Source of the DNA: Halomonas aestuarii
GTDB taxonomy: Bacteria; Pseudomonadota; Gammaproteobacteria; Pseudomonadales; Halomonadaceae
Direction: 5' to 3'
Length of the DNA stretch: 64,000 nucleotides
NCBI RefSeq assembly: GCF_001886615.1
Contig: NZ_CP018139.1
Span: forward strand, 2,914,001-2,978,000
Part shown: positions 8,767 to 17,578 of the stretch, one piece after another
Numbering within the stretch: the stretch's first letter is position 1
Layout of the letters: each line of letters opens with the position of its first letter
Position numbers and translations under genes: made by a program
Notes under the pieces: generated by a model
Database searches by the model: none
Told to the model about the DNA's origin: nothing
Seen by the model: only the letters and a program-made list of their open reading frames with translations

Positions 8767-9744
8767 GTGGAATTCAAGGATTACTACCAGGTTCTCGGGG
8801 TGGAGAAGACCGCGACGACCGAGGAGATCAAGAAGGCGTATCGCAAGCTGGCGCGCAAGTATCATCCCGACGTCAGCAAGGAGCCGGAAGCCGAGCTGCG
8901 CATGCAGGAAATCAACGAGGCCAAGGCGGTGCTTGCCGATCCCGAGAAGCGTCTCGCCTATGATCAGCTAGGCCAGCAGTATCGGTCGGGCCAGGATTTC
9001 CAGCCGCCACCGGACTGGGATGCAGGGTTCGAGTTCAGCGGGGGAGGCTTCGAGGAGGCCGACCTCGGCGAGTTCAGTGACTTCTTCGCCAACCTGTTCG
9101 GCCAGGGCGGCCGGGCAGGGCGAGGGAGCCGCGGCTATCAGATGCGTGGCGAGGATCGTCATGCCAAGGTCGTCATCGATCTCGAGGATGCCTACCACGG
9201 CGCTACCCGGGCGATCACCCTGCAGGTACCCCGGGTCGACGCCCAGGGGCGCGTGCTGTCCCGAGAGCACACCCTCAATGTGCGCATCCCCAAGGGGGTG
9301 AAGGCGGGCCAGCATATCCGTCTCTCCGGCCAGGGTGGCCCCGGCATGGGAGGGGGGCCGGCGGGAGACCTCTTTCTGGAGATCCACTTCACCCCGGATC
9401 CGCGCTATCGGGTCGAGGGACGTGACGTGCATCAACGCGTGCCTGTCACGCCCTGGGAGGCCGCCCTGGGCGCCAGCATCGAGACGCCGACGCCGTCGGG
9501 GATGGTGAAGGTGAAGGTGCCCGCCGGCTCACAGTCCGGGCGCCGTTTGCGCCTGAAGGGGCGGGGGATTCCGGGGCCCGAGCCGGGCGATCTCTACGTG
9601 GAGCTCGAGGTGGTGCTGCCCCCGCCGATACCGACAGGGCGAGGGAGCTCTATGAGACCATGGCGCGGGAGCTCGCTTTCGATCCGCGCCAGCGGAGGGG
9701 AGGCTAGGCCATGGCACAGCAGCGTATCGCCAGCGGCGAGCTGA
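8767..9744 (+). CDS. cbpA: DnaJ-type co-chaperone CbpA, C-terminus frameshifted
   Basis: Curved-DNA-binding protein and DnaK co-chaperone. It starts at a GTG (8767) with GGAG 10 nt upstream. The J domain (residues 3-70) has HPD in [10 protein letters not shown] Gly/Phe-rich stretch and the two C-terminal substrate-binding domains follow, without a zinc finger, as in CbpA. As written the frame ends at 9744 with about 40 aberrant residues that run into cbpM. One base appears to be missing in the C-run at 9619-9623. Reading one base back from there gives [20 protein letters not shown], a normal CbpA tail, and a TAG at 9705-9707 just before cbpM. It pairs with cbpM downstream. The frameshift may be real or a homopolymer error. 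Confidence 0.9.
   Translation: MEFKDYYQVLGVEKTATTEEIKKAYRKLARKYHPDVSKEPEAELRMQEINEAKAVLADPEKRLAYDQLGQQYRSGQDFQPPPDWDAGFEFSGGGFEEADLGEFSDFFANLFGQGGRAGRGSRGYQMRGEDRHAKVVIDLEDAYHGATRAITLQVPRVDAQGRVLSREHTLNVRIPKGVKAGQHIRLSGQGGPGMGGGPAGDLFLEIHFTPDPRYRVEGRDVHQRVPVTPWEAALGASIETPTPSGMVKVKVPAGSQSGRRLRLKGRGIPGPEPGDLYVELEVVLPPPIPTGRGSSMRPWRGSSLSIRASGGEARPWHSSVSPAAS
9619..9707 (+). other. Displaced CbpA C-terminal codons after one-base deletion
   Basis: In the frame one base back from cbpA, positions 9627-9707 encode a tail typical of CbpA ([19 protein letters not shown], then a short basic end) and stop at TAG 9705-9707, 3 nt before the cbpM ATG at 9711. The likely error site is the run of five C at 9619-9623. 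Confidence 0.8.
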
Positions 9745-10025
9745 TCGACGAGGCGACCCTGACGCTCGAGGAACTGGCGCGCGCCTGTTCGGTCGAGGTC
9801 GAGTGGGTCGTCGAACGCATCGAGAGCGGCCTGCTGGCCGATGGTTCGCCCTATGTGGCGAGCTGGCGCTTCACCAGTCGCGACCTGACCCGGGCCCGGC
9901 GGCTGTATCAGCTGGAACGTGACTTCGAGGCAGCGCCCGAGCTCGCCGCCCTGGCGGCCGACCTGATCGAGGAGAACCAGCGTCTCAAGGAGCGGCTTCG
10001 GGCCGCCGGGCTGAGCGATGACTAG
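9711..10025 (+). CDS. cbpM: Chaperone modulator CbpM
   Basis: A small MerR-like protein of 104 residues that binds the J domain of CbpA and inhibits its co-chaperone and DNA-binding activities. Visible features are a helix-turn-helix-like start ([20 protein letters not shown], about residues 18-37), the sequence [23 protein letters not shown] in the middle, and a C-terminal coiled coil ([10 protein letters not shown]). The start has AGGGGAGG upstream, and the intended cbpA stop lies 3 nt before the ATG, so the two are translationally linked. Confidence 0.9.
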   Translation: MAQQRIASGELIDEATLTLEELARACSVEVEWVVERIESGLLADGSPYVASWRFTSRDLTRARRLYQLERDFEAAPELAALAADLIEENQRLKERLRAAGLSDD

Positions 10026-10026
10026 T

Positions 10027-10047
10027 CCCGCTCCCCGGTGGAGCGGG
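10027..10047. terminator. Hairpin between convergent cbpM and MFS gene
   Basis: CCCGCTCC (10027-10034) pairs with GGAGCGGG (10040-10047) across a 5-nt loop, directly after the cbpM stop. There is no U-run on either strand, so termination is only plausible. Confidence 0.4.
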
Positions 10048-10121
10048 CTCGGCCTGCTGGCCGGCGCCGCGTGGCAGGGTGTCATGGGCATCTGATGCGG
10101 CCCCGGCTGCGCGTCGGTCCA

Positions 10122-11285
10122 TCAAAGGCGCCGCATCGCCCAGAGCCCGAGGATCGGCCCCGGCAGCAGCCACCACAGGACCCAGCCCCCTTGGGCGGCC
10201 CACAGGCTCGTGGTGAGCGAGATCGCCGGGATGGTCAGGGCGAAGCCCACGGCGTTCATCACCGCCAGGGTGGAGCCGACCCGGGCGTGGGGGGCCGTGG
10301 CGGCGGCCAGCGCCGAGAACTGCGGCGAATCGGCGATCACCGTGAGCCCCCAGATGCCCAGCAGCACGAGCAGCAGGCCGGGCGGTGCCCCATACAGCAG
10401 CGGGTAGGCCAGACAGATCAGCCCCGAGGTGGCCAGGGCCCGCCGCGCGACCCACAGGCTGCCCAGCCGGCGACTCAGTTCGCCGCCCCCCACGCAGCCC
10501 AGGAACCCCAGGGCAATGACGCCGAACGACAGCCAGGGCACCAGGTCCATCGGGGCTCCCAGGCGCCCGAGTTCACGGGCCACCAGGAAGGGCGTCAGCA
10601 TCCACAGGGCATAGAGCTCCCAGCAATGGCCGAAGTAGCCGCCGGCCACGGCCCGGAAGCGCGGCGCGCGCAGGCCCGCCAGCCCCTCCTGCAGCCGGGT
10701 GGGCCCGGCGGGCGGTGGCAGGTGGGGGCCGTCGCCGAGCAGGTGGATGATCCCCCCACCCGCCAGGGCGAGCAGCGAGGCCCCGAGCAGCGTCCACTCC
10801 CAGGGCAGGCCCAGGGTCGTGCCGCGCAGCAGGTGGGGCAGGGCCGTCCCCAGGGTGAGCATGCCGACCAGCCAGGCCAGTGCCGCGCCCTTGTGGGTCG
10901 GCGTCCAGCCGATCACCAGCTTCATGCCCAGGGGGTAGATGCCGGCCAGGCAGAGGCCGGTGGCAAACCGCAGGAGCAGGCTGGCGACCGGCGCGTCGGC
11001 CGCCAGCACGAAGCCCGCGTTGAGCAGGGCGCCGAGCAGGCAGGAGACGGCGAAGATGCGGCTGGCCCGGAAGCGGTCGGCCAGGCCGCTGGCGGCGATG
11101 CTCAGGGTGCCGAGAATGAAGCCGGCCTGGACGGTGAGCGTCAGCCGGCCGAGGTCGGCCTCGCTGAAGCCCAGGTCCCGGGACAGCGACAGCCCCACGC
11201 CGTTGACGGAGAACCACAGCGAGGTGCCGAAGAGCTGGGCCAGGACGATCGAGGCCAGGGCGTGGCGGTGCAGGAAGGTCGTCAT
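10122..11285 (-). CDS. MFS transporter divergent from arsR, substrate unknown
   Basis: Inner-membrane major facilitator of 387 residues from the ATG at 11283-11285, or 401 from an upstream GTG at 11325-11327. About 12 hydrophobic segments are visible; the N-terminal region has LFGTSLWFSVNGVGLSL. It is divergent from arsR with about 200 bp between starts. A broken relative of its C-terminal half lies at 15237-15468 in the same island, so this family was present twice among ars genes. Export of a metalloid species, as for ArsK or ArsJ, is suggested only by context. I cannot assign a named ars family from sequence alone. Confidence 0.82.
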   Translation of the reverse strand: MTTFLHRHALASIVLAQLFGTSLWFSVNGVGLSLSRDLGFSEADLGRLTLTVQAGFILGTLSIAASGLADRFRASRIFAVSCLLGALLNAGFVLAADAPVASLLLRFATGLCLAGIYPLGMKLVIGWTPTHKGAALAWLVGMLTLGTALPHLLRGTTLGLPWEWTLLGASLLALAGGGIIHLLGDGPHLPPPAGPTRLQEGLAGLRAPRFRAVAGGYFGHCWELYALWMLTPFLVARELGRLGAPMDLVPWLSFGVIALGFLGCVGGGELSRRLGSLWVARRALATSGLICLAYPLLYGAPPGLLLVLLGIWGLTVIADSPQFSALAAATAPHARVGSTLAVMNAVGFALTIPAISLTTSLWAAQGGWVLWWLLPGPILGLWAMRRL

Positions 11286-11487
11286 CCTGCCATGGTCGCC
11301 GTCGCTCCGCGGCAAGGCAAGCGCCACCTTCCCTGTCGCCTTCTCCCTCGATGCGTTGTTTTTCTAAGTCCGGCGCTTCGATGCCCCGTTCTTCGATGAC
11401 CCTCTTTTCGCCAACATGGTGCGCCGCGCTTCGAGCCCTGCCCCCCGTCGCGTAGAATCAGGCCGAAACCCGCAGGAGGAAGCCCCG

Positions 11488-11838
11488 ATGTCGCTGGACC
11501 CGGTCCGTGTCTTCAAGTGCCTGGGCGACGAGACCCGCCTGATGCTGATGCTGCTCGTGCTTCGCGAGAAGGAGCTCTGCGTCTGCGAGATGACCCATGC
11601 CCTGCAGGTGTCGCAGCCCAAGGTATCGCGGCACCTGGCGCAGCTGCGCCAGTGCGGCCTGCTCACGGACCGGCGCGAGGGGCAGTGGGTCTACTATGAT
11701 CTCGCCCCTGACCTGCCCGAGTGGGTGACAACGGCCCTCGAGGCCGCCGGGCAGGGCGCGGCGGCCCGCCTTGCCGAGTTGCAGGCGTGCCTCCATGCCA
11801 TGGGGGGACGCCCGGAACGCCGTGTGGCCATGTGTTGA
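11488..11838 (+). CDS. arsR: ArsR-family metalloregulatory repressor
   Basis: A winged-helix repressor of 116 residues that leaves DNA on binding trivalent arsenic or antimony. The alpha-3 metal site is visible as ELCVCEM with C31 and C33, the classical ArsR cysteine pair. The DNA-recognition helix reads VSQPKVSRHLAQLRQCGLL (about residues 41-59) and the wing WVYYDLAPDLP. Further cysteines at C54, C103 and C116 (the last residue) could add ligands. The start ATG at 11488 has AGGAGG 8 nt upstream; the reading frame is open further back but without support. It is divergent from the MFS gene and convergent with aioA. Candidate operators are at 6283 and 20153. Confidence 0.95.
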   Translation: MSLDPVRVFKCLGDETRLMLMLLVLREKELCVCEMTHALQVSQPKVSRHLAQLRQCGLLTDRREGQWVYYDLAPDLPEWVTTALEAAGQGAAARLAELQACLHAMGGRPERRVAMC

Positions 11839-11857
11839 CGACGGGGTGACAACGACA

Positions 11858-11885
11858 GGCGGGAGTGCCCTTGGGCACTCCCGCC
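11858..11885. terminator. Bidirectional terminator between arsR and aioA
   Basis: A perfect 13-bp inverted repeat (11858-11870 with 11873-11885) with a 2-nt centre, lying 20 bp after the arsR stop and 47 bp from the aioA stop. The position between convergent genes and the very stable stem support termination for both, despite no U-tract. Confidence 0.7.
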
Positions 11886-11931
11886 GAGGGTTGGCCATTG
11901 CGCCCCTCGCTTCAGAGACGTGTCGGTGACA

Positions 11932-14409
11932 TCAGGAGTATCGCCGGCGCTTGAAGGAGACATCGCGCAGGTAGGCGGGGTTCTCCCCGACCCGACGGAT
12001 GCTGGCCCAGGTGCCCTTGTAGTAGGGAATGATGTTGCGGTCGGTCCACTCGGTGACGACGTCGCCCTGTATCCCGTTGGGGTAGCCAAACATCATGAAC
12101 ACCTGCCCCCTCTCCAGGTCCGGTTCCAGGTAGGCCATGGCCATGGTGGTGCCGACGTCATTGTAGACCTCCACAATATCGCCATTGGCGATCCCCAGGG
12201 TGTCGGCGTCCTCTGGGTTGATCTCGATCGGGGCCATCGGGAACCGACCCTTGCGGAAGGCCAGGTGCTGGTCGTGATAGGCCGTCTGCCAGATCTGGTT
12301 GGTCCGGCCGTTGTTGATCCAGAAATCGTGGCTGTCCTTCTGCTGCTGGACCATCTTCGGCAGGCCGTTCCAGGGCGACGCCTGGAAATGCGCCTTGCCG
12401 TCCTCGGTATCGAAGCGGTTGTCGGTGTACAGCATCTCGGTGCCGATGAGCTTTCCGTCACGGTATTCCTTGATCGGCAGCTGGACACCGTTGTTCCCCG
12501 CCTGGCGCAGGCGCTCATAGGTGGCCAGGTGACCGGTGGGACCTCCCTGGCTGTCGATCTTCTTCTCGTGCGCCATGCGGAAGCCGTCGTTGAAGGCGTC
12601 CTCCTCGGTGGACCAGTCGAACCCGGCGAACCGCTCCGCCATGGCGGGGTTGCCGGCGGCCTCGTAGCGCTGCCGGAGGGCGTTGGCCATCTCGGCGGCG
12701 ATGAGGCAGTCGGGCTTGGCGAGGCCCGGAGGGTCCATGAAGCGCTCGGAGAGCCGGAGGCGGCGCTCGCCGTTCATCGAGGTGAGGTTCATCTCGCCGG
12801 GATGGGTGGCGGGAAGCACCAGGTGGGCGTACTGGGCAAAGGTGGTGCGGTAGAGGTCGATATCGACGATGAACAGTCCGCCCTGATGCTTGATGGCGTC
12901 GTAGACGATATCGATGAGCTCCTCGGTGGTGGAGCCACGGGCCTCGGCCATTGCCTGGTTGACGATATTGGCCCGGCGCTTGATCACCTGACGGTAGGTC
13001 TCGGCATTGACGGTAGTCTGGAAGGCATTGCAGGCCCAGACCGTCAGCATCATGCCATTGCCCTTGATGAGTTCCTGGTCGATGTAGGGGGCCGGGCGGC
13101 CACCGGGGTAGGGCGGGCGCGTGTAACCCTCCTGGTGGCCGCCCATCCGGACGACGCCGGTGCCTCGGCGGCCGACATTGTGGGTGGCGACGGCGAGATT
13201 GACGATGGACGACTGGATCCGATAGTTGTCGTTGCCCCAGATCACGCCCTTCTCGTAGGCATGCAGGGTGCGCGGTGCATGGCCGTCGGCCTTGGGCTTG
13301 TAGGCCCACTCGGCCGCCTTGACGATATCGGCGCGTTCCACGCCGGTGATTCGGCTGCACTCATCGAGGTCGAGGCGATTGGCCGCCAGCATGTCGTCGA
13401 AGCCGCTGGTGTTCGCCGCGATGAAGGCCGCATCGTGCCAGCCCTGGTCGACCACATAGCTCAGAAGTCCGTTGAACAGTGCCGTATCGGTCCCGGGCTG
13501 GATCGCCAGGTGAAGGACATTCTCCTTGCCGGCGATCGTCTCGCAGACGGCCACGGTCGGGGTGCGTCGCGGATCGACCAGGATGACCTTGCCGCGGGCG
13601 ACGCTCTCGTCGGGAAACCATTCATGCTTCTTGCCGACATTGGCGCCACGCAGGTTCGGCTCCCAGTGGGCCAGAAACCAGTTGGACTGGGTCTCGTAGG
13701 AGTTGCCGCCGATCGAGAAGATGACATCTGCGACCTCGGCATCCTCGTAGCTGTTGTTCAACTCGCCGATCCCCATGTCCCGGGTGGCGTGGCATTCCGA
13801 GTTGTAGGCAGGGCGGTTGTGAATCCTGACCATCGGCGTCTGCAGACCGCTGAAGATCAGCTTGCCGGTGGCCCAGGTATTCTCGAAGCCGCCGCCGGCG
13901 CCGCCATGGTCGAACAGGTTGAAGAACAGCTGGTCCGGCCCGTCGTTGTCGAGGATCCGCTGGGTCAGCCCCGCGTACAGGGCCATGGACTGCTGCCAGT
14001 TGCTCTCCACCCAGTCGTCGCCGGTATAGCGCAGCGGATACTTGAGCCGCCTCTCGCCGACCGGGGTGCTTTCCGAATACATCACGCTGGCCATCTGTCC
14101 CCCTCGTGTCGAGGACAGGCCCTGGTTCACGTGGCATGCCTTGTCGGGAACGATCATGATGGTGTGTTCGCTGCCGTCATGATCCTTGATCCGGTTGACC
14201 ATGGCCGGCGTCATGGTCACCTGCAGGGGGGACAGCTGCTGGGTGAAATCCAGCTTCAGGGCGTTCTGATCGGCTGCCCGTCCTCCCTCCCTGTTCGCCG
14301 GCCATTTGTAGACATGGTAGCCACAGCCCACGATGCAGAAGTGACAGGTCATGTTGGTTTTCTGTGCATCCACCGGGGGAAGGGGAATACGGTCCTTGAA
14401 CTGGCTCAT
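11932..14409 (-). CDS. aioA: Arsenite oxidase large (molybdopterin) subunit AioA
   Basis: Catalytic subunit of arsenite oxidase, which oxidises As(III) to As(V) in the periplasm; 825 residues, the family length. The N-terminal C22-x2-C25-x3-C29 motif ([12 protein letters not shown]) binds the 3Fe-4S cluster typical of AioA. The molybdopterin-guanine-dinucleotide fold follows, with [16 protein letters not shown] and [14 protein letters not shown], both AioA hallmarks. There is no signal peptide; export should be by hitchhiking on the Tat signal of AioB, encoded 34 bp upstream. No aioXSR regulators, cytochrome c or molybdenum cofactor genes are adjacent. The start at 14407-14409 has GGGAGAA upstream. 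Confidence 0.96.
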   Translation of the reverse strand: MSQFKDRIPLPPVDAQKTNMTCHFCIVGCGYHVYKWPANREGGRAADQNALKLDFTQQLSPLQVTMTPAMVNRIKDHDGSEHTIMIVPDKACHVNQGLSSTRGGQMASVMYSESTPVGERRLKYPLRYTGDDWVESNWQQSMALYAGLTQRILDNDGPDQLFFNLFDHGGAGGGFENTWATGKLIFSGLQTPMVRIHNRPAYNSECHATRDMGIGELNNSYEDAEVADVIFSIGGNSYETQSNWFLAHWEPNLRGANVGKKHEWFPDESVARGKVILVDPRRTPTVAVCETIAGKENVLHLAIQPGTDTALFNGLLSYVVDQGWHDAAFIAANTSGFDDMLAANRLDLDECSRITGVERADIVKAAEWAYKPKADGHAPRTLHAYEKGVIWGNDNYRIQSSIVNLAVATHNVGRRGTGVVRMGGHQEGYTRPPYPGGRPAPYIDQELIKGNGMMLTVWACNAFQTTVNAETYRQVIKRRANIVNQAMAEARGSTTEELIDIVYDAIKHQGGLFIVDIDLYRTTFAQYAHLVLPATHPGEMNLTSMNGERRLRLSERFMDPPGLAKPDCLIAAEMANALRQRYEAAGNPAMAERFAGFDWSTEEDAFNDGFRMAHEKKIDSQGGPTGHLATYERLRQAGNNGVQLPIKEYRDGKLIGTEMLYTDNRFDTEDGKAHFQASPWNGLPKMVQQQKDSHDFWINNGRTNQIWQTAYHDQHLAFRKGRFPMAPIEINPEDADTLGIANGDIVEVYNDVGTTMAMAYLEPDLERGQVFMMFGYPNGIQGDVVTEWTDRNIIPYYKGTWASIRRVGENPAYLRDVSFKRRRYS

Positions 14410-14443
14410 CGTTGTTCTCCCGCAGCTGGTATCACCATGATGT

Positions 14444-14965
14444 TCAGATGATGTTGGCCTGGCGGCCGTAGATCAGGCCATCGACCGACACGGCCAGGAT
14501 GACGTCCTCGGCCTCGTCGTACTCGAGCACGATCCTTGGCAGGTTCTCCGTTGCCTGGCCGATGACCATCTGGCCGGCATTGTCGGGATCGAAGATGCTG
14601 TAGTGGCAGGGACACTTGAACGTCTCCGACGCCTGGTCGTAACTGACCGGGCACCCCATATGCGTGCATTGGGTGCTGAAGGCCACCACGTCCCGCTTTG
14701 GACCCACGCCTCCCTTGACTGCCCGTCCCTTGCGAATGACTACGCAGGGAGAGCGATCGTCCGGGTAGTGGAAACTCAGGGGCTGGTTGGGCTTCAGGTC
14801 GCCGAGCCTTGCGATGACGTCACGCGGGTAGGGAAGCGTGGTGTTGCCAGGGGCGGCGTTGTTCCCGTCCTGTTGGGCATGCGTGATGGGGGACAGCGAG
14901 AGCGTTCCCACCGCGGCACTGCTGCCCGTCAACTTCAGGAAGTTGCGTCGACTCAGGTGTGGCAT
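14444..14965 (-). CDS. aioB: Arsenite oxidase small (Rieske) subunit AioB
   Basis: Rieske 2Fe-2S subunit that takes electrons from AioA and anchors export of the complex. The protein is 173 residues from the ATG at 14963-14965, with GGAG upstream. A twin-arginine signal [10 protein letters not shown] lies at residues 5-14. The cluster ligands are in QCTHMGC and KCPCHYS, and both disulfide cysteines of the Rieske fold are present. The reading frame extends upstream to 15124, but that part lacks conserved features and would place the Tat signal internally. It is the first gene of aioBA. Confidence 0.95.
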   Translation of the reverse strand: MPHLSRRNFLKLTGSSAAVGTLSLSPITHAQQDGNNAAPGNTTLPYPRDVIARLGDLKPNQPLSFHYPDDRSPCVVIRKGRAVKGGVGPKRDVVAFSTQCTHMGCPVSYDQASETFKCPCHYSIFDPDNAGQMVIGQATENLPRIVLEYDEAEDVILAVSVDGLIYGRQANII

Positions 14966-15011
14966 CGTCTGGCACTCCAATGTTGTTGTCAGGAACCGGC
15001 GGGATCGTCTG

Positions 15012-15023
15012 TGTACATGTACA
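15012..15023. promoter_or_regulatory. Perfect palindrome upstream of aioB
   Basis: TGTACATGTACA is a 12-bp perfect palindrome 47 bp before the aioB ATG. It is a candidate operator for aioBA. I see no convincing sigma-54 (GG-N10-GC) element in this leader, although many aio operons use one, so control may differ here. Confidence 0.4.
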
Positions 15024-15236
15024 ACGAACCATAGACCTGACGGATTGTTCTTATGCGGATATGCGCATGAGTCCGTCGGTAAGGCCTTCCGCACTACGGA
15101 GGGCGAGCAAGGCGAGAAGGGCAACGACGGGCCGGTTACGTCCAGAAGTATATGACGGCGCTCGGCAGGGAGACGTGCCGATGCCCGGCAAGTTGGTGAG
15201 AACTTGATGCAGGTTAATCTTTCGGTTCGAAGTGGC

Positions 15237-15468
15237 GTCGTATCGCCCTTAAGCTAGGGAAAGGCTCCGGCAGCAGCCACCCCAGCCCCTGGTGCCCTGA
15301 AGCCACCAGAGCATTGTGGCCAGCGAGATGACGGGGATGGTCAGGGCGAAGCCGACGGCGTTCATCACTGCGAGCGTTGAGCCGATGCGACCCAGAGGCT
15401 ACCCAGGCGACAACTGAGGGTGCCACCACGCACGCAGCCGAGAAGTCCCGGGGCGATGACGATGAGAA
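15237..15468 (-). pseudogene. Decayed remnant of an MFS gene related to 10122-11285
   Basis: The plus-strand sequence from 15237 follows the 3' half of the intact MFS gene at 10132-10270, including the block GGGATGGTCAGGGCGAAGCC at 15334. It then jumps to sequence matching 10440-10525, so about 170 bp are deleted. Stop codons and indels prevent any useful reading frame. With the aioB leader it fills the 647-bp gap between aioB and the thiolase gene. From 15469 to 15612 I recognise nothing. It is evidence for a second, dead copy of this ars-linked transporter. Confidence 0.75.
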
Positions 15469-15612
15469 GAAGAGGGCGGCGTTGACAGCAGGAATGGATC
15501 ACTCGCCGAATTTCGGTGTCGAGGGAGCAACAGGCAAGTGGCAATGGCGCTTGCCTGGCTCCCGCTGGCCTGCCTGGTGGCGGATGTTAAGCGTCACCAG
15601 GTCAGGCAGGGC

Positions 15613-16797
15613 TCAGAGGGTTTCCAGCGCCAGGGCGATACCCTGGCCACCGCCGATGCACAGGGTCACGATGCCACGGCGTTGACCGTTGCGTTGCATG
15701 GCGTGCAGCAGGCGGGTGGTCAGCACCGCGCCGGTGGCTCCGATGGGATGGCCGTGGGCGATGGCGCCGCCCTCGACGTTGACGATGTCTTCAGGCAGAC
15801 CCAACTCGCGCAGGCAGGCCAGGGCGATGGCGGCGAAGGCCTCGTTGATCTCGACCCGGTCGAGGTCGCCCACCGACCAGCCGGCCCGCTCGAGGGCCTG
15901 CTTCACCGCCGGCACCGGGCCGATGCCGAAGTAATCCGGCTCGACGCCGCCGACACCGAAGGAGACCAGGCGAGCCATGGGCGTGAGGCCCTGCCTTTCG
16001 GCCCAGTCACGCTCGGCGACTATCATCGCCGATGCGGCACTGTTGAGCCCCGGGGCATTGCCGGCGGTGATGGTGCCGTCCTTGCGGAAGGCCGGCTTGA
16101 GTCTGGCCAGGGACTCGGCGGTGGTGTCGCCGCGGTTGTGTTCGTCCCGAGCGAAGCTGATGGTGCCCTTGCGGGTGGTGAGCTCGACGGGGGCGATCTC
16201 GGCGTCGAAATCGCCCATCTCCTGCGCCTTCGAGAAGTTCAGCTGGGAGCGCAGGGCCCAGGCGTCCTGGTCGTCCCGGGAGATATGGTAGCGGCTGACC
16301 AGGTCCTCGGTATGCCAGCCGGCGTGCTTGTTGCTGAAGGGGTCGTGGAGGCCGTCCAGCAGCATGCTGTCGAACATGGTCACGTCACCCATGCGCGCCC
16401 CCCAGCGGCCCTGGGGCACTAGGTAGGGCGCGCGGTCCATGTTCTCCATGCCGCCGGCGATGGCGCAGTCGGCCATGCCGCTCCAGATCTCCATGGCGGC
16501 ACTGGCCACGGCCTGAGCGCCGGAGCCGCAGACGCGGTTGACCGTCAGCGCAGGCACTTCCACGGGCAGCCCCCCGGCGATACCGGCCTGGCGAGCCGAG
16601 TTCATGCGGCAGCCGGCCTGGATCACATGCCCCATGGTCAGCGACTCTACCTTGTCGGCGGCCAGGCCGGATCGGGACAGGGTCTCCTGAATGACCCGCG
16701 CGCCCAGGTCCGTGGCAGGGGTGTCCTTGAGGCTACCGGCATAGGTGCCGATGGCGGTGCGGACCGGATGACAGATGACGACGTCGCGTGAAGGCAT
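15613..16797 (-). CDS. Acetyl-CoA C-acyltransferase (thiolase)
   Basis: Thiolase of 394 residues, catalysing reversible condensation or cleavage of acyl-CoA and acetyl-CoA. The nucleophilic cysteine is in [11 protein letters not shown] near residue 90. The second active-site block is [15 protein letters not shown], and the C-terminal [13 protein letters not shown] carries the acid/base cysteine. The ATG at 16795-16797 is chosen because AGGAG lies 7 nt upstream and the conserved N-terminus begins there; the frame is open to 16854. It has no metabolic link with the arsenic genes around it and sits between two ars pseudogene fragments, so it may have arrived by insertion. BktB/PhaA-like or beta-oxidation use cannot be told apart here. 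Confidence 0.92.
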   Translation of the reverse strand: MPSRDVVICHPVRTAIGTYAGSLKDTPATDLGARVIQETLSRSGLAADKVESLTMGHVIQAGCRMNSARQAGIAGGLPVEVPALTVNRVCGSGAQAVASAAMEIWSGMADCAIAGGMENMDRAPYLVPQGRWGARMGDVTMFDSMLLDGLHDPFSNKHAGWHTEDLVSRYHISRDDQDAWALRSQLNFSKAQEMGDFDAEIAPVELTTRKGTISFARDEHNRGDTTAESLARLKPAFRKDGTITAGNAPGLNSAASAMIVAERDWAERQGLTPMARLVSFGVGGVEPDYFGIGPVPAVKQALERAGWSVGDLDRVEINEAFAAIALACLRELGLPEDIVNVEGGAIAHGHPIGATGAVLTTRLLHAMQRNGQRRGIVTLCIGGGQGIALALETL

Positions 16798-17033
16798 GAA
16801 GGAACTCCTGATGTTGCGGCTGGCGGCGACCACTTCGGCCGCGCCGAGACTCACTGTTCAAGGTGGTTTCAGCATAGCTCCTATATGGCGATTCTGACCG
16901 ATGTCGATCCCCGATGCCGTCGATTTTTCGAAAGACCGATCCGATATCAGCAGCCATTCCCGACGGTGGTTTCCCCCCATCAGCATGGATCAGCCCCGTG
17001 CCTCGGCCGCCCCGGGGTGTGCTCGCGGGTGCT

Positions 17034-17171
17034 GTTGGTGATTCGCACCAGACCAGCATCACCGGCACCTCCACCAGAACGCCGACCACCGTGGCCAGGG
17101 CCGCGCCCGACTGGAGCCCGAACAGCGCCATGGCGGCGGCCACCGCCAGCTCGAAGAAATTACTGCAGCCG
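17034..17171 (-). pseudogene. Fragment of an acr3-type gene (C-terminal part)
   Basis: The minus strand encodes [19 protein letters not shown], then [17 protein letters not shown], nearly identical to the C-terminal membrane segment of the acr3 product at 19024-20114. The nucleotide match is high over about 135 bp, and the similarity ends abruptly on both sides. It is a second, truncated acr3 copy. The 524-bp gap 16798-17321 holds only this fragment and the arsR fragment; 16798-17033 shows nothing recognisable. Confidence 0.8.
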
Positions 17172-17189
17172 AGCCTGCCCTGCTGGGCG

Positions 17190-17300
17190 ATGGTCACCCT
17201 GGAGGCGGCCGCGGAGGGGCGAGGTTTCCATCTCGAGTCGCTGAGTGCTCGCCTCTCGGCCATGGGCAATCGTCCCGAGCGTCGCGCCGCGCTCTGCTGA
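17190..17300 (+). pseudogene. Fragment of an arsR gene (C-terminal end)
   Basis: The plus strand encodes a 36-residue piece ending [17 protein letters not shown], which lines up with the end of the intact ArsR (AMGGRPERRVAMC-stop); the preceding LEAAAEG matches LEAAGQG. No DNA-binding or metal-binding region remains. It directly abuts the acr3 fragment and ends 22 bp before the convergent thioredoxin-like gene. Confidence 0.8.
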
Positions 17301-17321
17301 GCAAGGCGCGGTCGGAAGCTG

Positions 17322-17555
17322 TCAGGCCTCGAGCAGGCGCTGGATCTCCTCGGCGCTGGCCACCTTGCCCTCGAGGACCACCTCGCCGTCGACGCCCAGG
17401 GCAGGGGTGCGCATCACGCCCTTGTCGATGATGGCGTTCATGTCGGTGATCTTCTCGATCTCCACGTTGAGGCCCAGCGCCTCGGCGGCGGCCCGGGCGT
17501 TGTCGGTCAGCTGCTCGCACTTCCTGCAGCCCTTGCCGTAGATGCTCAGTTTCAT
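17322..17555 (-). CDS. Small thioredoxin-like protein (CxxC), partner of ArsP-type permease
   Basis: A 77-residue thioredoxin-fold protein of the redox-active disulfide protein 2 type. The active motif is C10-R-K-C13 ([11 protein letters not shown]), and [17 protein letters not shown] contains the cis-proline region. The ATG at 17553-17555 is preferred over the one 6 nt upstream because GAGGAG then lies 7 nt away. It lies 23 bp downstream of the permease gene on the same strand. Such pairs are common for DUF318/ArsP permeases, where the small protein may reduce or deliver the metalloid; this role is inferred. Confidence 0.85.
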   Translation of the reverse strand: MKLSIYGKGCRKCEQLTDNARAAAEALGLNVEIEKITDMNAIIDKGVMRTPALGVDGEVVLEGKVASAEEIQRLLEA

Positions 17556-17578
17556 GGACATGCTCCTCGCGTGTGTCG

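Noticed and set aside
9611..9630. Programmed frameshifting in cbpA
   Set aside because: The site lacks an X-XXY-YYZ heptamer and a downstream pseudoknot; a missing C in the run is the simpler explanation, though not excluded.
11920..14451. Plus-strand open frame (843 codons) opposite aioA
   Set aside because: The minus strand encodes full AioA with its Fe-S motif; the plus frame shows no family features and is a codon-bias shadow.
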